Below, one piece after another: positions 33,930 to 46,856 of a stretch of DNA of 64,000 bases (positions are counted from its first letter, which is position 1; each line of letters starts with the position of its first letter). The position numbers and the translations under genes were made by a program. The notes under the pieces were generated by a model that was not told the origin of the DNA, searched no databases, and was given only the letters and a program-made list of their open reading frames with translations. The stretch covers positions 9,938,569-10,002,568 of the forward strand of contig NC_079895.1 of the NCBI RefSeq assembly GCF_024868665.1, written 5' to 3'. This DNA is from Triplophysa rosa. Lineage: Eukaryota; Chordata; Actinopteri; Cypriniformes; Nemacheilidae.

Positions 33930-36900
33930 GAGACACAATGGTAATAAACGCTCTCTCTCTCTAATCCTTACACTTGAATTTTAAGTTGGCCAAAAAAGGA
34001 GAACACACAAAACTGAAAATGAATTTGACAGATAGCATTATAAAAAACAAAAACATTTAAATAGATATTGTGACAATATCGTTACAGTGAAATCTTTTTG
34101 TCACGATAGCTGTGAAGTGAAAATCTAATATCTTGTAAGCCCTAGACTGAACATATCTGTGGCCTCCTTAACCCATATTCTTCCTTCATAGATAAACAAT
34201 ACTCCACGTGTAAATGACCAGTAATGTAAAGCCTTTTGTTGCACCATTCATATCTGTGTATCCAGGGACTAGAAATTTGTAGAGACTTTGAATGGGCTCT
34301 TATGAAACCATGGGTCAATTTTGTGAAAAAAAAAAGATTCAGGCCTGTTATACATGCAAGTGTGTATCCACGCCTGCAGGAAATAAATGATGACACCTAT
34401 TTTAGACACATAAACCCAGAGAACCTGAGTCTCTAACTAGCTTCTTGATCGCAGTCTGACCCAGTCACATTAAATGCACCATTTTGTACATTTATGAGCC
34501 TATGGAGGGAGACACTAAAGGACACACATTGGCTTAAAACATTGTTAATAGTCAAAGTATCATTAAGAGATCCTTCTTTATAACTCTCACAGCAGGGAGT
34601 GTAGAAATGATCTGGAGTGATGCACTGCGCTTTGTGGTCACAGCAGTGATTTTCTGCATGCAAATCCAGAGCGAAGGACAAGGCACAGAGGATGAGAGAG
34701 GGGAAGAGGAAAAGAAAGCGAGAGACAGAGAGGGGTGTAAAGAAAAGCTTCAGAAAGTTGGGTCATTCATGTGAACAGAGTTCAGAGAATTTGCAGGCAG
34801 ACTGAAAAAGATATTTTATGCAGGCACATAGCTATTTTCAGTGGGAGAAGGCTGAACCGGCTACATGGAGACTACAAAGCGTGGTTCCCATGGCTCATGA
34901 ATAAGATGAGGAAATGATCAGAAAAAAGAGGAGGAGAAAAAAATTGAGAGATGTTTAGACAGATGGGCACTTAAAGCAACACGGAAGGAGCAAAAAACCT
35001 CTAATGCGACTTCAAATTCACCTAATAATTGATCTTTATTCTCTCTTTCTTCCCGACAAGAAAGGTTAGATCAAATCTGATGTGTTATGAGAGCCTGTCA
35101 AAAAACATCAAAGGATATAGCTGTTTGGAGCCCCCAAGATTAAATTAAATTGCTATCAAGAGATAGTCATGGAATCGAATAAAGGGCTTTAAAAAAACAC
35201 TGGCGCACAAAAAGAAAACAAATAGCAGGGGGATTTTTTATCTTCTTTCGACCAAAATAAAAATACTCTGCTGTAGATATTTGAGTGAAGCATGTCCCAC
35301 TGCATTTTTAGAAATTTGATGAGACTCTGGCAAGCATTTTTTCCCTCTAGGCCTTAATGTAATATTAAATATTGCCTGGCTGGGGACAAGATAAAATTAT
35401 GAATTTAGAGAACATGAATTATTAATACCAAGCTCTGTATCAAAATGTCTGAAGTGTACGAGTAATTATTAGCAAAAAATAGGATATTGTAAGGTTAAAT
35501 CCAATAAGTGATTTTCCCCGCTTTTAATAAAGCGTCTCATGTATAAGACTATTTTTAAATGTTAAATGTGGCAAATAAGAAAATATATTTCACATCAAAG
35601 CGGAGATGTCTGCTTCTGTCTTTAAACTGTGGTGTATCGTGCTGGCTGCTCTACCGAACCTCATTCATCACATGCACTGCATCACAGTCTCTCTGAAGAG
35701 ATCATAATCCATTTGCACAGCTAGTGTCCCCTACGGCCAGGCTTATAGGACCAACAAACAGAGGTTAGGGGAAGCCTACCAGAACCGCCTTTGTTTTAGC
35801 TGTAAACCAATGGTTTGGTTTATACCCTCGCCTATGGTACAAACCAGTTTACCTCTTGCCACAAATGACACGAAAAAACATTGACAGAATAAATATATAC
35901 CTAATGGGTAGTTGACATTTACCATACATTTGTGTGACATAGCATTTTTATTTTGTATTATAAATATTTATAAGATAGATTTATCTTCATTGTTAGTTTT
36001 TTCAAAAATTTTATCACACCATAGAACACATTTTCAGTATATTTGTCAACTATAACAAATGTATAGATTTAGGTTGATCTTAACTTGACAGTTAAGTATA
36101 ATTCAAAACAATTACATGTCCATCAAACGTTTGCATATTTACACATTTTACATCTATACGTCCCCTCCGCAGTCGATTGCTACAGCCTGACGTCATCACC
36201 AGCAGAGGCAAAATTCCCAAGAAAATACATTTGTTGTGTGAATAAAATTCGTCAGATCTTGTGTTCCTCACCGCAGAGAAACGAAAAACAAAATTTGCTA
36301 GATGGACCTCGAGTTCTAATCATATTCGCCAGCAGATGTAACAGCCCACCACAGCACAACCAGCCACGTGAGAGAGGTGAAATTCACACAAAATAACCCT
36401 AATAAAAAGACTAAAATACTCACTATTACAGACATTATCATTGTTATTCTGTATTACAATAACTACATTTAGAGAGTGGGTGTAATCTCTCTGTGAATGA
36501 TTTGATCATTGCTTTGTGATTACTATAAAGGTTGTCACAATGTCCTGCATTTACAGTGCTAGTAATGTTTACGGGCTTCAATACGTATATTCTATATCTA
36601 TTATAATCATCTCTCTACTGAAATCGAAAGAATACAAAGTACAAAACAGAAAAAAATGATACGTTTCTAAAAACAAGTTTATGTTATGTCACACCTGTCA
36701 TAAACCGTTTTGTGGATTGGACCTCCAAACTGAGTGACAAAAAATGAGTGACAAGATGATGTGCTTTACAACACATCACAAAGAACTTTATTTTAAGGTA
36801 AACATGGCCCTGTCTGACCTTTAGGGTTCATGTGATTGTGCCAACAATCTGTGTTACAGGCAGGGTTGGCAGTCAACATCAATAGCACTGGCTCTATGGA

Positions 36901-39649
36901 TCAACATCGATTTCCACTTAAGCCCAATAGAGCTACTGTGCACCTCTACCCCGGTACTAGCAATATTTATCCAGGGGCCAATAGGGGACATCCTATTGTG
37001 GTGTAGGGAGAAGGACAAAGGCAGCTACAATGGTCAAGAATCACCCCACCTGTTGACACCAAGCTTCTTTCCCATCTTATTCATCCAGACTCCTCAGGGG
37101 AGCTCTGTCTGGATCCCTTTTGTCCATTCTTCACCAATCTATCTCTTTTTTAAGATTTGTCTCACAAGCACTTCAGTAGACTAAGAAATATGTACAGACA
37201 GACAGACAGATTTCAGACTCTGATTTTGAATTTATTGCAGTAGTAAATAGACGTCTGTCAGGACCACTGTCGTCAAATATTTAACAATAGCATATATTTA
37301 AGGTTGGCGGAATTAAACTGTCTGCCCGTCCATGCAGCCTTGCATTAGCTGCTTATTGGTTAATGTTGACTAGCTGCACCTGATGTGATCGGCTGATGCA
37401 AGCTAGACTCACGTGACCTGTCAGAACTAACGCTACGCTTGATATTAGTAAACTATACTGAGTTCACAAACAGTGGACCAATTGAGAAGAGATTATGAAT
37501 TATATTGTGTAGAGCTAGAAGTGTGGCTCAGTATCTGTGACCAGTAGCTCTTTCTGCAGGGTGATGGATGTTTCTGGTCCTAGCGGAGAACAAAATCTCT
37601 CCAGGTGGGCAATGGGAACCTGGTGAACTTTGTGGAGGAATTTTCCGAGCAAAGGTCAACCGGCAGGAGCAAGGTAGCATGACATGTATCTGCAGATAAA
37701 TGCATGCCTCCTCTGTCCTAAAATGAATTTACCAGGCCAGGCACCACAGGGAGCTCCATACCACAGGAGGGCACTCTCAAATATAATCAATAGCAAAACA
37801 AAGATGCCAGAATTGGAGAAATTTGCAGCAAGCATTCTCTCTATTTTTCTGCTCATCCTGAATCCTAAATAAGTAGATTCACAGGCAACCATGTCGACCG
37901 CTGAGGTATCGTCAGGCCCAGCTAATGAAAGCCCATCTCAGTTGTGTTCCCATCCAATAAAAATGGACACTATAATGCAGATGCAACCTAATGGCCTAAA
38001 ATCATGAATCGCCATGCAGTGCTGATCAATTAATGCGGCCACAACCAGAGGGCTGACGTTCAAGAACTGTAAATATAAAAACAGGTGAATAAATATAGCT
38101 GAAAGATGATTCAAAGTCAAATCATGAAAACACCCAAAATAATCAAATCTAAAACAAATACATTGTAACAGCTAAAGAGATAAAAGCTATTTTCTATAAT
38201 TATAGTATAGCTTAAAAACTAAAAGATCTTCTAAATGCATATTCCCATTTATTCATGGAATAAAATGCAAAATTCTCTGAAATTAATGAAAACATCCCTT
38301 TGGCAGGTAGACATGCGATCTATTAAGTAGCTGTTATATATTAAAAAGTCTTGACGTTTTATGAAAAAGTCCATATTTTCTATAGCGGTGTGTTGCCTCC
38401 ATGCTGCAAAGATCTGGCTGATTGCTCTGCTAAACCAATAACATTCATGTATACAATGGCATCTGTGAGCTGTTATGACATAGCCATTCATAGACCTCCT
38501 GGTAGGCACTTCAAAGATGTTACCACTTAAATCTATTAACATACAGAACAAACAAAATCAGACACCACAAAGAACCCCCCACCACCCACTTTGACACATG
38601 CACACCAAAACGCACAGTTCTTCCACACCACCCCCAACACAATCGCATTTGACTTATCGAAGAAAATGTGGCATGATAAACATATACCGACCAAATAGTC
38701 CTGGGCATGAAACCAGCCTTAAATTATGTATGCCACAAATAATATTACACAGTCCCTCTGCACTTCCTGAACATCATTACAAATGTCAGACAAAAAGAAA
38801 TATGAATTCGGAAAACAATAAAGGCAAGACGCATATTAGATATGCATATACGATATCTGATCCCCTCTAGAGAAAGAGAATCAGAGAAAAATGGAGATGA
38901 TAAGAACGGATAATGTAATTATCACCAAGTTCTTTTCATCTCATTGTTATAAAGAAAGTGGAATTCAGCTAGTCATATAGAGTCAGGAGAAACTAATTTG
39001 TCAGGGTAACCCGGAGACCAGGCGCATCAGTTGTAAGCTGATGACGGTGAAGGCGGCGTAATGAGCGAAATTAATAGACTTTTGCCAGTGGGGTGCGGCA
39101 GCTGGCGAAAAACCTGCAACCAAAGGCTAACAATAATACTGATGAACTGGGCACATGTGCTTTCAAAGGTATTGTTGGAAAAACCCACGAACACAGGTTT
39201 GACAATGCCTACTAATTTACAGGCCTCTCCAATAACCAAAAGAGTGCCAGCTTGATACGAAACGGCAAACAAACATTCATCTTTATCAGCAAAAAGAAAG
39301 GGAGAGATGAAGAGAGACGAAAGTCTTTATTTGTTTTCATTGTGACATGATTTCACTTCTACACATAATGTCAGCCATAAAAGCGGAGCCATCCTTTTTT
39401 GTCTCACATACCCAGACATTTGACTAAATGGCCCATAATGCAGCTTATTTTTAAAAGCGTTAATGCAAGTAACCACAGTGAATTTTGTTTTTACGTGCAT
39501 GTTTATCTGAAATAAACTAGACAAAAATTATTTTAAATGAAAATTCATTTAATGATGGCTTTATGTTGGACAACACTGGAACAATGGAGCTGTTTCCCAA
39601 AAGTAATAAGCACAGAATATCTGATCTGCTTGTGAACATCTACTGTACA
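33930..39649. other. Gene-free stretch
   Basis: No gene recognised; open frames of 60-103 codons show no domains. A second family L copy lies at about 35890-36075. The portion 38990-39260 has balanced composition with ATTAAT and TAATGA motifs and no repeat ends, so it could include non-coding functional DNA. Confidence 0.45.
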
Positions 39650-40070
39650 TTAAAGGTCCATTGTGTAAGATTAAGTAGGGTCTACTGACAGAAATGCAAT
39701 ATAATATACATATCTATGTCTTCAGAGGTGTATGAAGAACTCACATAATGAGGCGTTCTGTTTTCATTGCCTTGGAATGAGCCATTTCTATCTACATAGT
39801 ACACCGCGGGTCTCCCTGAATGGAAATCGCCATGTTGTTTCTACAGTAGTCCGAAACGGACAAACTGCTCTACCCTCTTTCGTGTTTCGTAAATACGTTA
39901 TCTCCTTCGGCAAAGAAGTGAAAACGTGATGACATTTAAGTTCTGTGTCAGCCTCCCTATTGCTTCGAAAGGCGGGGGGGGGGTGTGGATGGGATTGGCC
40001 GTTAGTTGCCTCTAAATTTCACCGCTGGATGCCTCTAAATTTCACTAACTGGTCCGTAAAGTGTCTTTAA
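39650..40070 (+). mobile_element. TTAA-flanked MITE, family A
   Basis: Flanked by TTAA at 39650-39653 and 40067-40070. The body includes GACAGAAATGCAATATAATA, GCCATGTTG-TTCTACAGTAG and TTATCTCCTTCGGCAAAG. The same order occurs inverted at 50384-50797. TTAA duplications suggest piggyBac- or Kolobok-type mobilisation. A G tract lies at 39974-39983. Confidence 0.75.
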
Positions 40071-43000
40071 AAAAACTCCTAACTTATGAAAGATTTAAGC
40101 CATGGCAAACCATTTTATCAAGTATCATCAGTAAAACCTCATGTAAACTTTATTTAAAGAATACCATGAACCCGTGGATACCGCAAATACTGTGAACCCG
40201 TACTCTCTGAAATTATGTAAGTTCAACCAAATCAAATTAGATCTTACTAGATCAAGAAAATGAGTTTAATATAAGATATGCATGAGATGATCGTGAACGG
40301 ACATATTTTTTTGAAGATCATCATCAGCTTTAATGACAGCTAACACTTCCCTTAACATAACATTCTATTTGATGCTACACACACAAAGTATTAAGGGTGA
40401 CTGGAGATGAAAAAAGAGAGGGTAAAAAAAGGAAAGAACGGTACATGTCCCATCATCTATTTTTATGCTTCTTTTAATTTACATTTCCCTGCCCAGCAGA
40501 TAAAAGCGGACAGGGAACACAAGGACGCTGACACAGGGATATCTGGCGGGCGGCAGAGGTCAGCTTTTAACCTGTCAAAAGCGCAGTACTTATTAGAATA
40601 AATCTTCAGACTCACCAAAGGGCAGCGCTGGCCCCTGGTTCTGGCTGACCCAGGGCTGCTCAGAGAGGGGCAGAGGGCCTGTGCTCTGATGTGCAGTTAT
40701 GAACTGAATGTCCATAATCAAAAGCCTGTTCTGTGAGATGGGTGGGGGGTGTAGAGGGACAGCGAAGCAATATGAAGTCAAGGTAACAGGCTTTATACCC
40801 TCTCACTGAAAAACATTTATTTGGTTTCTGCATCTTCAAATAAATTCTATCTGTCCATCTAGCCTATAGCTCAGTTTGGTAATATTGACATCAGTTAGGG
40901 TAAAAAATGAACAAGTGCTTAGAGCAAAAATGACATTGAAAGTAGGAAAAAATACCCCTGATCTTTAATATGAAAGTGCAAATAGTGCCCCATAGTAATT
41001 TTGTTTTTGTTTTATCTAGATTATGATATATTTTCAAAATATTCTAATTCTAATTTTCTTCTGAGATTAGTGTCTATGTAGACACAGTAATGCAATCTAG
41101 CTGAATGTCAAGTGTCTTTTGCACGTATAGATGAAATCTAAATCTAAAATAAATTAATATTTCATTTTTCTTAAAAAATACATCCTTGTAAAGAAAACTC
41201 AATGATATATTTGCTCCTATGCCAGTCTATGTCTTCCAACAATGTACTATTAGTGTAGTATTTTACACCTTGTAAAATCTTTTAAACAAAACTTAAACAG
41301 TTTATCCTAAGAAGTACTAAAAACAAATTTTTGTATATCAAGTACAAAATTAGCGCATGAAAATAAAGCACTTTAAGTACATTTAAGTGCAGTATCAAAT
41401 ATACTGTAGCTCACTCTATTAAATAAAAAGAGAGAATCTGATTTAGAATTTGAAGAGGTGACGACCTCTGACCCCAACAAAGAGAATGAAAGTGAGAGAT
41501 CAGCAAGAATGAAAGAGTGGAAAATCAGCCAGCCTGCAAAGGCAAACACCACACAGGAAGAGCTGGAGGCAATCGGCCGGCGCTGCGTCAACACTGCGTT
41601 AGTGCCCCCGCGAGAGAAAGCGTGCCACCGCCACACCTGAGGAAGCCTCTCTGAAGCACTTGTAACGCAGCCAGAGGGAAACACCGCCTGTGCCAGCCTG
41701 CATGTCTGCCCTAGAATAGATCCAGGGCTTTTATTGAGCTCCGCCTGCCCTGGGTGTGGGAGAGAATGAGGTCAGATCCAATGAATCTGAGCATAAATAG
41801 GGGAAAGTTAAACAAAATGGTGGCACAGGTTGAACAATGCAGCCATCATCAATCACTCGTTCCATTTCCTGCAGGAAACACGTACATTCTGCTTCCCAAT
41901 GCGCTGATGTGGTCGTACGATCTGGTCACCCAGGTGACCCTCAGGGGCCTTTGCTATGACAACGGAGTGGCTGTGTGCGGAGAGGCTGGCAGGCGTTGAG
42001 AGGAAGCCACTGGAGGTGGCATTTGCCACAGGGCCCTGGAGGGCAGCCCACCTTACTCAACAGGAAGCAGAAGCATATCAAATAATGACAGAGACCTTAG
42101 CACAGGGACTCTTTAAAAAAAAAACAAGCTTATAAATTACAAGATACAAAAGGGGCTTCTTGTACCCTGCAACCTGCATCTTTAGGTGCATTGATGACAA
42201 AGACTCCTTTTTATGACAGTATGGCTGTTGATTTTTAAGTCTCTAGCATTGGTGAATAATATGTAAATTAACAAATTTCCTACATTTTAATAAGCGTGTT
42301 TCCCCCAACAAGTGTACGGTGTTTAAGAAAACCTACAGTAGACACTTCTATCCAAAGTCACACTCACTAACAGCACAAATCAAACACATGTGGCTTTGTC
42401 AGTACAGTCACAAGTTGACAGCACTGGAAGAGATCTGAAAAGAAACAACCCTCTTTGATCTCCCGACTTTGTTTCCTCTTCAGAGGAACACAGAGTGACC
42501 CGCGCTCACCCCTGCTCTGGACACAGAGAAGATCTCCTGTCTGCAGCCTTCACTCAGCCAGCTGGTCATCATTAGTTCTTTAGTTAAACACAGACCTCGG
42601 TAACTAAAAGACTTTCTCTCCTCGCATCATCTCTGACGCATCCTACCTCTCAAGGCCACAGGTTCACACCGGCTAATTCAATTTCACCCCGCTGCCCGCC
42701 CACCCCGCTACAGGGACGTGCATCTTCAAGATACAGCCTTCCAGCCACCGCTGGAGATCTGGGGAGGATTTTAGAAGCCCTCGGGCGGCCTGAGTGTAAT
42801 AGACACAGTTAACAAGATTGAAGAGGGGGCAGAGGAGGATAAGACGCAGGTACAGCATGCCACGGGCTTCCTGCCCACCGGTGTGGTGAATGTACGGGTT
42901 AGACCACCCACGTGAAGAACCAACACCGTTCCTGAGACTCTTGACTTGGCAAACTTTTATCAGGAGGCGGCCGAAGTGTGTACGACTCTCTCTCAAGGAG

Positions 43001-44200
43001 ATTTGGAAGACTTAGAGGGGAAAGAAGCAGGGGCAACATCTGTGTAGAGAACCATCGGCTTCGGTTCACTTATCCGAGCGCTTGCTTCTCGCACCAGATG
43101 TGACTTGGAGGTGGGCGTGCGTCGCGGAGAACGGCGGAGCAACAGCGGGCAGCCCCCTCTTCTTCGCTCAATACCTGACAGCTGCTGACCCGGAGGAGCA
43201 GAGGAAGAAGAGAAAATTAAAGTCAGATGCAGAAGAAAAAGAAAGAAATCATACTGTCAAAAATGAATTTCGGTTCCTGGTGGACCACTGATAAGATAAG
43301 TCTCTGTGTGGCTTGTCTGAACGTTATGGAGGAGCTCAAGCTAATGTTTATTCATTTACATAGCCTCGAAGATCTGGAACCCTGGAACCTTACGAGGTCA
43401 CTGATGGTTTTTCTATAGTATAAAATAAAAAACATAACTAAAGAGCGGATAGGTCTCCGTTTATCCAAATCTTTGGTCAGTTCAGAACATCAATACTTAT
43501 CACTTATCATACTTAATACTTGTCACACACACATTTTAAACTAAGCAATAACTCTCAGGGATGACAACAAAAAACTATTTTGATCAAAATCCCCTTTACT
43601 TTTACCCACAATCCCGCCCCCCAGGAAAACGCTCAAAAACTCCTTCCGCCGTTGACAAACAATAATACACTTAGACACACAATCAGATGTGCCGATGAAG
43701 AGGCAAAACTGGAGGAGAAACAGAGAAGAAAGTCTTGCTGTGCTGAAACACACCCCTTCAGATGCTGGTGTATAGACCCTCAGCAGGAAACGCCGCTGAA
43801 TCCCGGAGAGAAGTGTGGGTGAACAATGCCCAGCACAGAGAGGGAGTGTGTCACTGAAACCACAGGAATCAAAGAGACACTTATAGTTACCCCACGCGTC
43901 CACTATAACAAACACTTTCTGCCCTGTTTGTACTAACCTGCTGTGAGCTTCCCATGTAAATGTAGCAGTCGGTATAAATGAGGTGAAGAACTCCATATAC
44001 GTTCAATCTGTACGGTCCAAACGTCCAAACATTACATTCTGATAAAAATTTAAAACAGGAATTCACACTAGAAGTGACAAGACAGCATTTGGAAGAAGAC
44101 ATTAAAGCAATATACCATGAAGAGTTTGCATGGACTTACGTGGCTTGTTGCATTCATAAAAATGTGGCAACAACACACACATGCATAAATACAAAGTCTA
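40071..44200. other. Gene-free stretch
   Basis: No gene recognised. Frames such as 43541-43996 minus (151 codons) and 42673-42996 minus show no domain, repeat pattern or splice logic. The part 41370-42060 and the part 42470-43220 are GC-richer. Confidence 0.45.
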
Positions 44201-44322
44201 TACATATGGCAGATCCTTTTACCCAAATCAACAGACAGTACATTTGATCAGTATGTGCATTCCCTAGGAATCAAACCCACAAACTTGCTTTTGTCAAAAC
44301 CTTGCTTTACCACTTACATTTG
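44201..44322 (-). repeat. tRNA-derived SINE fragment, diverged
   Basis: Carries ATGGCAGATCCTTTTACCC, then AGTATGTGCATTCC, AATCAAACCCAC and a decayed tRNA head, in the same order as the SINE at 23022-23178. On the minus strand the B-box equivalent is GGGTTTGATTCC. Confidence 0.55.
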
Positions 44323-44465
44323 GAACACTGGACACCATAACACAATTATTCAAACAAAAAAATGCATTTAATATGCATCACAATAAATAGTTCTTCCTCC
44401 AGGAAATATACCTCAAATGTTTTATTTTATCATAAATATCAAGTTGCGTACAAAGGAAACTTCAA

Positions 44466-44866
44466 GGAACAGTTCACCCAAAAATGAAAATTCTGTCTTC
44501 ATTTACTCACCCTCAAGGTGTTCCAAATATATAAGTATATTTTTCTTTGTTCTGATGAACACAGAAAAAGATATTTGGAAGAATGCAGTTCTTGGCCACC
44601 ATTGACTACCATAGTAGGAAGAATTGCTTTATACATTCTTTGTTCTGTTAAACACAAAAGAAGATATTTTGAAGAATGTGGGAAAGCAAACAGTTCTGGG
44701 GCACTTTTGACTACCATTGTATTTTTTCCTACTATGGTAGTCAATGGTGGCCAAGAACTGTTTGGTTACAAGCATTCTTCCAAATATCTTTCTCTGTGTT
44801 CATCGGAACAAAGAAATTTATACAGATTTGGAACTTGAGGGTAGTTTTGGGTACTGTCCATTTAAG
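44466..44866. repeat. Palindromic MITE, family B
   Basis: Starts GTTCACCCAAAAATGAAAAT. Internal arms pair over long stretches: GAATGCAGTTCTTGGCCACC with TATGGTAGTCAATGGTGG-type sequence on the right, and TTTGGAAGAATGC with GCATTCTTCCAAA. The frames listed here on both strands are artefacts of the hairpin. Confidence 0.75.
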
Positions 44867-45825
44867 TTACAAATACTACAAATAGTTTACCCAAAAATGA
44901 AAATTCTATCATCATTGACTCTCCCTGAAGTTGTTCCATAAGTGTTTATATATATTTTTTGTTCCGTTAAACACAGTGGCGGCGTTTCACCAAAACCTAG
45001 GGTATGGCGAAATTTCCTCTGGCCATACAACAATGACATTCCAAAGTAACGGAACCATAAATTATACCACATCATATCTAAACAAAACGTGTACAAGAAT
45101 TCACGAAACTGAATGAATGCACGAACATGCACAAAGACTTACAGATAACAAAGCCTTCCCTCATATCATTCAAAAGGTGGTTTTGAAAGCTCTAATTTCT
45201 GCAGCAAAAGGGCGACTCCAACAAAATATCTACTAAACCATCTGCATTTATACTACAGTGTGTGACAATCACTTCAAACCCACAGCCAGATGTTGTCATT
45301 AAAAACCACCAACGACAACGTTAATCGGGTACGAGTCTAAAATACAGGCCAAACAAGAAATTAACAGCAAACAGGATTAAATATGTCTTACCTTGTCGCA
45401 GTGCAGTTTATAAGTAGCGGCGAGGTTGAAGCAGTGCAAAATCTGTGACTAATTCATCCAAATGAAAACACAGGTAACATTCATCCAAAAGATGCACGGA
45501 TATTTAGTGCAATAAACTACGACTGGGCAACCCTGGCACATTGAGTTCATTTTAGATTTATTCACAGATAATGTAACAAATATTATTCATCTTGCAATAT
45601 TTATACATCTGGCTTGGGCAGAGGAGATTGTTATGTGACTGTTAAAATAAAAAATAATAATTGCCTATTTATTGGCATATGTTGATAATAAAGACCTCCC
45701 TACTTACCTTACTGTACACTTTATAATTAAACACCTATTAGGCATTTTTTAAATAGTTTCTTCATTTTGTTGAAAACAAATGCCTCCATGATCTAATATG
45801 TGATGTGAAAATGTAGACAACTAAA

Positions 45826-45903
45826 GGTGGATTCGAACCTGCAAGCAATACGATAGTGTCAAAAATGACTAGTAACGCATCTTACCCACTACACCATTGA
45901 AAC
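45826..45903 (-). repeat. tRNA-like segment with pol III boxes
   Basis: On the minus strand TGGTGTAGTGGG (A box, 45896-45885) precedes GGTTCGAATCC (B box, 45839-45829) at tRNA-like spacing. The T stem does not pair well, so this is a tRNA pseudogene or SINE head rather than a working tRNA gene. Confidence 0.45.
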
Positions 45904-45999
45904 TCTTGACGACTGACTATCATTTTTACACTCTAAAATATACATGCTTCCGATGCCCATGCCAACAATTTACAGTAGTCTAAAATATTTTGATTATCT

Positions 46000-46519
46000 T
46001 TAAAGGGGTAATATGACACGGATAAAACGAATATTATCGTTTGTTTTAGATGTAATGCAATGTGTATACACGATTTAAGGTTCAAAAACGCTGTATTTTC
46101 CACATACCGTGCATGTTTGTATCTCCTCTTTTCCCCGCCTCTCTGAAACGCACAGAGTTTTTACAAAGCTCATCGCTCTGAAAAACTAGTGCAAGCGTGT
46201 GACGGAAATGTAACGCCTCTTACCATATTTGGAACATCAGTTTCCAAAGCAATTGTACTGACAGGTACGCCCACCTTACTTGGTTATACATTTGGGCGGT
46301 CCTCGTCAAATCATACCACGAACTGATGTAGATTTGTGGGGGTGTGGTTACACGAGGCATTTCAGGCAGGTCTGGGTGAGCATTCGCTTTTAGATAGAAT
46401 GCATCTTTCGTTCCGACACTTCAATTTTTGCAATTGTACGTGTCTAATACATGCATGGGCAACTTATAACACACCAAAGACACAGAGAAACACGTATTTG
46501 CGCCATATGACCCCTTTAA
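46000..46519. mobile_element. TTAA-flanked MITE nested in the hAT element
   Basis: TTAA at 46000-46003 and 46516-46519 flanks ends AAGGGGTAATATGACAC and, inverted, AAGGGGTCATATGGCGC. No coding frame. It resembles but is distinct from the TTAA element at 20847-21976, whose ends also start AAGGGG. Confidence 0.75.
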
Positions 46520-46856
46520 TGAGCATATGCACACTTTGTTTCCACTGTTTTGTCTGAATGCTAGGTTATGGCAGCTGCCATACTATGCCATACGCAAACT
46601 CCGCCCCTGGTTAAACACAAAAGAAGATATTTGGGAGAATGCGGGGAAAACAGTTCTGGGGACCATTGACTTCCACAGTAATTAATTTTCCTACTATGGT
46701 AATCAGTGGTGACCCAGAACTGTTTGGTTCCAAACATTATTAAAAATATATTCTTTTGTGTTGAACAGGACAAAGAAAGTTATACAGATTTGGAACAACT
46801 TGAGGGTGAGTAAATAATAACAGAATTTTCATTTTGGGGTAAACTGCCCCTTTACC

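Larger units (their letters stand above)
44974..46609. mobile_element. hAT-type element with perfect 8-bp target duplication
   Basis: Ends CAGTGGCGGCGTTT and, inverted, CAGGGGCGGAGTTT match at 12 of 14 positions. Further inside, TATGGC occurs at both ends. GTTAAACA flanks it at 44966-44973 and 46610-46617, an exact 8-bp duplication typical of hAT. The 1636-bp interior has no transposase frame. It contains a TTAA MITE (46000-46519) and a tRNA-like segment (about 45826-45903). Confidence 0.85.
44883..46856. repeat. Palindromic MITE, family B, split by a hAT element
   Basis: The left piece 44883-44973 starts at GTTTACCCAAAAATGAAAAT. The right piece 46618-46856 carries CAAAAGAAGATATTT to TTTTCATTTTGGGGTAAACTG. 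Removing 44974-46617 restores the continuous family order seen at 44466 and 56149. Confidence 0.8.

Noticed and set aside
43541..43996. Minus-strand frame of 151 codons
   Set aside because: No recognisable domain, no splice or promoter context, and an overlapping plus frame of 80 codons.
44499..44885. Several overlapping frames on both strands
   Set aside because: They arise because the sequence is a palindromic MITE; similar peptides recur at 56158-56454.
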